Assembly (NCBI RefSeq): GCF_010211765.1
Contig: NZ_PDWO01000011.1
Location: 1 to 64,000 of the forward strand
Reading direction: 5' to 3'
Length of the DNA stretch: 64,000 bases
Source of the DNA: Pseudoxanthomonas kaohsiungensis
GTDB taxonomy: Bacteria > Pseudomonadota > Gammaproteobacteria > Xanthomonadales > Xanthomonadaceae
Below the pieces are notes generated by a model. It saw nothing but the letters and a program-made list of their open reading frames with translations, ran no database searches and was not told where the DNA came from. The position numbers and the translations under genes are program-made. Below, piece by piece: positions 59,112 through 64,000 of the stretch (positions within the stretch are counted from its first letter, which is position 1; the number at the start of each line of letters is the position of its first letter).

Positions 59112-60968
59112 TCAGTAGACGTCGCGGCTGTAGCGGCCCCCGGTCTGCAGTGAGGTGAGGTACTCGGCGGCGGCCTCGGCATCGCCGCCGTTGTGCGTCG
59201 CGACGATGTCCAGCAACGCGGCGTGCACGTCCTTGCCCATGGCGATGGCGCCGCAGACATACAGGTGCGCGCCGTTCTGCAGCCAGTCGTACAGCTCGGC
59301 GCCGCGCTCGCGCAGGCGGTGCTGCACGTAGACCTTGTCGGCCTGGTCGCGGGAGAAGGCCAGGTCGAGGCGATGCAGTTCCTTGCGCTGCAGGGCGTCC
59401 TGCCACTCGACCTGATAGAGGAAGCCGGTGTTGAAGCGCTGGGCGCCGAAGAACAGCCAGTTGCGGCCGGTGGCGCCGGTTTCGGCGCGCTCCTGGACGA
59501 AGGCGCGGAACGGGGCCACGCCGGTGCCCGGGCCGATCATCACGATGTCGCGCGCGCCGTCGGCCGGCACGCGGAAGCGCTCGTTCGGCTCGATGTAGAC
59601 CGGCACCTGGCCGCCTTCGTCCAGCGCGGCCAGGAAACCGCTGGCGGCGCCGCCGTGTTCGTGGCCGTGCGCGTGGTAGCCGAGCACGTCCACGGTCAGG
59701 TGTGCTTCCTCGCCCACGCGCTTGCGGCTGGAAGCGATCGAGTACAGTCGCTGGGCCTGCGGGCGCAATGCGGCCAGCAGCGCGTCATGGTCCCAATCCG
59801 CCGGCCAGCGCCGCAGCACGTCCACCAGCTGGTGGTCGGCCAGCAGCGCGGCCAGGCCGGCGGACTGGGTGGGGTCGAGCAGCTCGGTCAGCGCCTTGGC
59901 GCCGGAACGTTCGGCATGCGCAGCCAGGAACGGGCGCGACAGCCGGGTCAGCTCGCGGCGGGTCGCCAGCCACTCGGACAGGGGCAGAGTGTGTTCGCCG
60001 GAAGTGACAGCGGCGTTGCCGTCCAGGCGCGTGGCGCCCAGCACCGCATCGACCAGCGCCGGCGGATTGCGGTGGCGGATACCCAGCGCATCGCCCGGTT
60101 CGTAGGCCAGGCCGGACCCTTCCAGCGACAGTTCGATGTGGCGCACGTCCTTGTCGCCACTGCCGTACTGCAGGAAACCCTGGCCCTTGAACTCGCGACC
60201 GCTGATGCGCTGGTTGGCCAGCACTTCGGCCGGGAAAGGGCGCTCGTGCGACCAGGCCGCGGCGGCCGGACGCAGCGGCGTCACCGTGGCCAGGTGCGCG
60301 GCCGGCGCGGCGGTGGACTTGAGCAGCTCGCGGGCCTGGGCCAGCGCGCGCTCGCGCCAGGGCCCGGCGACGGTATCGATGTCCAGGTCGGCCTGCCCCA
60401 GCTCGGCCACCCGCTGCGCGCCCAGTTCGGCCAGGCGGCCGTCGAGCTTGCGCGCGATGCCGCAGAAGTCGGCGTAGCTGGTGTCGCCCAGGCCGAGCAC
60501 GGCGAACTTCAGCTCCGGCAGCTTCGGCGCGCGCTTGCCGAGCAGGAATTCGGTGAAGCCGATCGAATCGTCCGGCGGGTCGCCCTCGCCCTGGGTGCTG
60601 ATCACCAGGTACAGCAGGCGCTCGCCGGCCAGTTCGCGGGTGGCATAGGCATCGGTACGGACCAGGCGCACCGCCAGGCCGGCCGCTTCGGCCGCCTGGG
60701 CGATCTTCTCCGCCTCGCGGCGGGCGTTGCCGGTCTGGCTGCCGTAGAGGATGGTCAGGCGCTGACCGGCCTGTGGCGTGGCCGCGGCCGCCGCACCACC
60801 CGGCAGGACCGCCAGGTGCGGCGGGGCCTGCACCTGGGCCAGGCCGGCGGTATAGCCGGACAGCCACCACAGCGACGGGCCGTCCAGTCCCTCGACCAGC
60901 CGGGCCAGCAGGACCTTGCGGTCCTCGTTGAGCGGACTGGGGGGCAGCGCGGTGGGCGCAGCGGTCAT
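59112..60968 (-). CDS. cysJ: Sulfite reductase flavoprotein (alpha) subunit
   Basis: 618 residues. An N-terminal flavodoxin domain binds FMN ([20 protein letters not shown] at about 70). A connecting domain, the FAD site RLYSIASS and the NADPH-binding [16 protein letters not shown] follow, ending [16 protein letters not shown]. It passes electrons from NADPH to CysI. First gene of the minus-strand cysJIH unit, divergent from cysD. Confidence 0.95.
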   Translation of the reverse strand: MTAAPTALPPSPLNEDRKVLLARLVEGLDGPSLWWLSGYTAGLAQVQAPPHLAVLPGGAAAAATPQAGQRLTILYGSQTGNARREAEKIAQAAEAAGLAVRLVRTDAYATRELAGERLLYLVISTQGEGDPPDDSIGFTEFLLGKRAPKLPELKFAVLGLGDTSYADFCGIARKLDGRLAELGAQRVAELGQADLDIDTVAGPWRERALAQARELLKSTAAPAAHLATVTPLRPAAAAWSHERPFPAEVLANQRISGREFKGQGFLQYGSGDKDVRHIELSLEGSGLAYEPGDALGIRHRNPPALVDAVLGATRLDGNAAVTSGEHTLPLSEWLATRRELTRLSRPFLAAHAERSGAKALTELLDPTQSAGLAALLADHQLVDVLRRWPADWDHDALLAALRPQAQRLYSIASSRKRVGEEAHLTVDVLGYHAHGHEHGGAASGFLAALDEGGQVPVYIEPNERFRVPADGARDIVMIGPGTGVAPFRAFVQERAETGATGRNWLFFGAQRFNTGFLYQVEWQDALQRKELHRLDLAFSRDQADKVYVQHRLRERGAELYDWLQNGAHLYVCGAIAMGKDVHAALLDIVATHNGGDAEAAAEYLTSLQTGGRYSRDVY

Positions 60969-61207
60969 CCTGGCGGGCTCGGCGGGGCGTCTTGGCTAGA
61001 CGGGCCACCGATGGTAGGAATCCACGAGACCAAGCTGAAACGGCTTGTGGTTATTGGCTTATGCTCTGCGCTTATTTCGCCGGGCCGGCCTGCACCCCGA
61101 ACATTCGCCGTCCCGGGCCCGCGCCCGGGCTGCGGGGCGTTGCGCGGCCGGGGGACGCCCCGGCCCGTGCCGCCCCGTCCCACGCCGTTCCCACCGCCGA
61201 ACCGTCG
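60969..61207. promoter_or_regulatory. Divergent cysJ/cysD control region
   Basis: 239 bp separating the two halves of the sulfate-reduction regulon. The AT-richer core (about 61035-61075) holds GGTTAT at 61049-61054, the word also seen as a dyad between cobA and cysB, followed by GGCTTATGC. It probably holds both promoters and a CysB site. I cannot place -10/-35 boxes with confidence. Confidence 0.45.
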
Positions 61208-62119
61208 ATGACCCTGCCGCACCGCCTGTCCCACCTCGACCGCCTGGAAGCGGAGAGCATCCACATCCTGCGCGAGGTCGCCGCCGAGTTCCGCAACCCG
61301 GTGCTGCTGTACTCGGTGGGCAAGGACAGCTCGGTGCTGCTGCACCTGCTGCTCAAGGCGTTCGCGCCGGCGCCGCCGCCGATCCCGCTGCTGCACGTCG
61401 ATACCCGCTGGAAGTTCCGCGAGATGATCGCCTTCCGCGACCGTCGCGCCGCCGAGACCGGGGTGGAGTTGCGGGTCCACATCAATCCCGATGGCGTCGC
61501 CCAGGGCATCGGCCCGTTCACCCACGGCGCCACCGTGCATACCGACGTGATGAAGACCCAGGGCCTCAAGCAGGCGCTGGACCAGTGGCAGTTCGATGCG
61601 GCCATCGGCGGGGCGCGCCGCGACGAGGAGAAGTCGCGGGCCAAGGAGCGGGTGTTCTCCTTCCGCAACGAGAACCACCGCTGGGACCCCAAGCGCCAGC
61701 GCCCGGAACTGTGGAGCCTGTACAACGCCCGCGTGCGCAAGGGCGAGAGCGTGCGCGCCTTCCCGCTGTCCAACTGGACCGAGCTGGACGTGTGGCTGTA
61801 CATCTTCCGCGAGAAGATCCCGGTGGTGCCGCTGTACTTCGCCGCCCCGCGCCCGGTGGTCGAGCGCGACGGCGCGCTGATCCTGGTCGACGACGAACGC
61901 CTGCCCCTGCGCCCCGGCGAAACGCCGCAACTGCGCAACGTCCGCTTCCGCACGCTGGGCTGCTATCCGCTCACCGGGGCGATCGAGTCGCAGGCCGACA
62001 CGCTGGAGAAGATCATCGCCGAGATGCTGGTGGCCACCAGTTCCGAGCGCCAGGGCCGGGTCATCGACCAGGACCCGACCGCCTCGATGGAAAAGAAGAA
62101 GCTGGAGGGATACTTCTGA
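61208..62119 (+). CDS. cysD: Sulfate adenylyltransferase subunit 2
   Basis: 303 residues. The ATP-pyrophosphatase-type subunit that makes adenylyl sulfate and PPi from sulfate and ATP. The PP-loop [15 protein letters not shown] is near residue 33, [12 protein letters not shown] follows, and the C-terminus is [17 protein letters not shown] 61208 gives the family start. The stop overlaps the cysNC start by one base (TGATG). Confidence 0.96.
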   Translation: MTLPHRLSHLDRLEAESIHILREVAAEFRNPVLLYSVGKDSSVLLHLLLKAFAPAPPPIPLLHVDTRWKFREMIAFRDRRAAETGVELRVHINPDGVAQGIGPFTHGATVHTDVMKTQGLKQALDQWQFDAAIGGARRDEEKSRAKERVFSFRNENHRWDPKRQRPELWSLYNARVRKGESVRAFPLSNWTELDVWLYIFREKIPVVPLYFAAPRPVVERDGALILVDDERLPLRPGETPQLRNVRFRTLGCYPLTGAIESQADTLEKIIAEMLVATSSERQGRVIDQDPTASMEKKKLEGYF

Positions 62120-64000
62120 TGGCCGCCGACGCGACCGGCGCGACCAGCGCCGACATCAGCACCTACCTGCGCCAGCACGAGGACAAGCCGCTGCTGCGCT
62201 TCATCACCTGCGGCAGCGTGGACGACGGCAAGAGCACCCTGATCGGCCGCCTGCTGTACGAAAGCAAGCGCCTGTTCGACGACCAGCTATCCGCGCTGGA
62301 GGCCGACAGCCGCCGCCACGGCACCCAGGGCGAGCGGATCGACTACGCGCTGCTGATGGACGGCCTGGCGGCCGAGCGCGAGCAGGGCATCACCATCGAC
62401 GTGGCCTACCGCTACTTCGACACCGACAAGCGCAAGTTCATCGTCGCCGACTGCCCGGGCCACGAGCAGTACACCCGCAACATGGCCACCGGCGCCTCGA
62501 CCGCCGACCTGGCCGTGGTCCTGGTCGACGCGCGCAAGGGACTGCTGGCGCAGACCCGCCGGCACAGCTACATCGTCTCGCTGCTGGGTATCCGCCATGT
62601 CGTGCTGGCGGTGAACAAGATGGACCTGGTCGGCTACGACCGGGCGGTGTTCGACGGGATCGTCGAGGGCTACCGGGCGCTGGCCACGCAACTGGGCATC
62701 GCCGACGTCCAGGCGATCCCGTTGTCGGCCCTGGAAGGCGACAACCTGCTGCAGCGCTCGGACAAGACGCGCTGGTACGAGGGCCCGGCCCTGCTCGAAC
62801 ATCTGGAAACAGTGGTCCTGGATGGTGGTGATGCCGGCGGTGGGTTGCGCCTGCCGGTGCAGTGGGTCAACCGGCCCAACCAGGATTTCCGCGGCTTCGC
62901 CGGCACGATCGCCGCTGGCGAGGTGGCCCCGGGCGATGCGGTGGTGGTGCTGCCTTCGGCGCGCCGTTCGTCCGTGGCCCAGGTGCTGGGCCCCGATGGC
63001 CCGGTCCAGCGCGCCTTTGCCGGCCAGGCGGTGACCCTGACCCTGGCCGACGAGGTGGACGTCAGCCGCGGCGACGTGATCGCCGCGGCCGGCGATCCGC
63101 CGGCGGTGGCCGACCAGTTCGCCGCGCACGTGCTGTGGATGAGCGACTCGCCGCTGCTGCCGGGCCGGCCGTACTGGCTGAAGATCGGTGCCCGTACCGT
63201 GTCGGCCAGCATCAGCGAGATCAAGCACCGGGTCGACGTGAACACCCAGGAGCACCTGGCGGCCAAGCGCCTGGAGCTGAACGAGGTCGGCTACTGCAAC
63301 CTGAGCCTCGAGGAGCCGGTCGCTTTCGCTCCGTACGCGGAGAACCACGCGTTGGGCGGCTTCATCCTGATCGACCGCCAGAACAACGACACCGTCGCCG
63401 CCGGCACCCTGGATTTCGCCCTGCGCCGCGCCGACAACGTGCACTGGCAGCACCTGGACGTGGACCGGGCCGCGCGCGCGCGGATCAAGGGCCAGGTGCC
63501 GAAGGTGCTGTGGTTCACCGGCCTGTCCGGCGCCGGCAAGTCGACCGTGGCCAACCTGGTCGACAAGCGCCTGCACGCGCTCGGGTACCACACCTTCGTC
63601 CTGGACGGCGACAACGTCCGCCACGGGCTCAACCGCGACCTGGGCTTCACCGACGAGGACCGGGTGGAGAACATCCGCCGGGTGGCCGAGGTGGCCCGGT
63701 TGATGGCCGACGCCGGCCTGATCGTGCTGGTCAGCTTCATCTCGCCGTTCCGCGCCGAGCGGCGCATGGCCCGCGAGCGCTTCGCCGACGGCGAGTTCGT
63801 CGAGGTGTTCGTCGACGTGCCGCTGGAGGTGGCCGAGGCCCGCGACGTGAAGGGCCTGTACCGCAAGGCGCGCGCCGGCCTGATCCCCAACTTCACCGGC
63901 ATCGATTCGCCCTACGAGGCGCCCGAGCACGCGGAGGTCCACCTGCACGCGGCGACCAGCACGCCCGAGGCGATGGTGGCGCAGGTGCTGCAGGCCATGC
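62119..64000 (+). CDS. cysNC: CysNC: sulfate adenylyltransferase GTPase + APS kinase (partial)
   Basis: Runs off the end of the window; 627 codons visible. The N-terminal EF-Tu-like GTPase of sulfate adenylyltransferase subunit 1 has P-loop GSVDDGKST (about 32-40), [12 protein letters not shown] and NKMDLVG. About residue 468 onward is an APS kinase domain with a second P-loop [24 protein letters not shown] and [14 protein letters not shown]. The fusion makes PAPS directly, matching the PAPS-type CysH. The last few dozen residues are missing. Confidence 0.95.
   Translation, partial: MAADATGATSADISTYLRQHEDKPLLRFITCGSVDDGKSTLIGRLLYESKRLFDDQLSALEADSRRHGTQGERIDYALLMDGLAAEREQGITIDVAYRYFDTDKRKFIVADCPGHEQYTRNMATGASTADLAVVLVDARKGLLAQTRRHSYIVSLLGIRHVVLAVNKMDLVGYDRAVFDGIVEGYRALATQLGIADVQAIPLSALEGDNLLQRSDKTRWYEGPALLEHLETVVLDGGDAGGGLRLPVQWVNRPNQDFRGFAGTIAAGEVAPGDAVVVLPSARRSSVAQVLGPDGPVQRAFAGQAVTLTLADEVDVSRGDVIAAAGDPPAVADQFAAHVLWMSDSPLLPGRPYWLKIGARTVSASISEIKHRVDVNTQEHLAAKRLELNEVGYCNLSLEEPVAFAPYAENHALGGFILIDRQNNDTVAAGTLDFALRRADNVHWQHLDVDRAARARIKGQVPKVLWFTGLSGAGKSTVANLVDKRLHALGYHTFVLDGDNVRHGLNRDLGFTDEDRVENIRRVAEVARLMADAGLIVLVSFISPFRAERRMARERFADGEFVEVFVDVPLEVAEARDVKGLYRKARAGLIPNFTGIDSPYEAPEHAEVHLHAATSTPEAMVAQVLQAM

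Overview
The window is about 64 kb of very GC-rich chromosome from a gammaproteobacterium of the Xanthomonadaceae (Lysobacter / Luteimonas / Pseudoxanthomonas-like). The inference rests on gene content: an ilvC-ilvG-ilvM-ilvA operon, a PPi-type phosphofructokinase, a cysB/cobA/cysK block facing a cysHIJ/cysD-cysNC regulon, a ygfB-pepP and zapA-6S RNA-fau arrangement, and GTAG-headed REP palindromes. Gene density is high and nearly everything is housekeeping metabolism. I see no prophage, IS element, CRISPR array, tRNA or rRNA.

Layout. 0-7.6 kb: branched-chain amino acid synthesis, with ilvCGM-ilvA on the minus strand behind a newly recognised leader peptide/attenuator, divergent from ilvD, which is translationally coupled to a periplasmic binding protein. 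7.7-13.7 kb: a lipoprotein, a gamma-glutamyltransferase, a GH5 mannanase-like lipoprotein and a BCCT transporter. 13.8-16.8 kb: TPP riboswitch plus thiC, a 54-residue membrane protein and an ion-channel-like protein. 16.9-25.1 kb: an HDOD regulator, then a pyrophosphate-centred set (ppa, H+-pumping hppA, PPi-dependent pfp, adk), interrupted by an AraC/VOC pair. 25.1-25.9 kb: a non-coding stretch with two complex palindromic elements. 25.9-32 kb: mpl, a LON-domain protein, a DedA-PAP2-LssY fusion, and an SDR-DoxX-GloA operon.

32-41 kb: a potassium channel with a zinc ribbon, an argD-like aminotransferase, hemL-HAD, thiE, rubredoxin, SirB1, DUF192, rpiA, EVE, fau, 6S RNA (ssrS), zapA and a small coiled-coil protein. 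41.7-51.4 kb: a PAS-GGDEF-EAL protein, ygfB-pepP, a marR-emrA-emrB efflux operon, a VOC protein and a succinate CoA-transferase. 51.5-64 kb: the sulfate-assimilation regulon (cysK, cobA, cysB; cysH-cysI-cysJ on the minus strand; cysD-cysNC running off the end), with a DUF6165 protein and an Lpp-like lipoprotein/L,D-transpeptidase pair inserted.

How it works together. Sulfate activation by CysDN, together with amino-acid and nucleotide metabolism, releases PPi. Soluble pyrophosphatase, the membrane H+-PPase and PPi-PFK in the same window can dispose of it or exploit it. The strongest observations are the branched-chain amino acid attenuator, two genes whose stop codon is supplied by the GTAG head of a REP palindrome, the 6S RNA located by synteny and structure, and an L,D-transpeptidase whose only well-placed start is an AUC codon.
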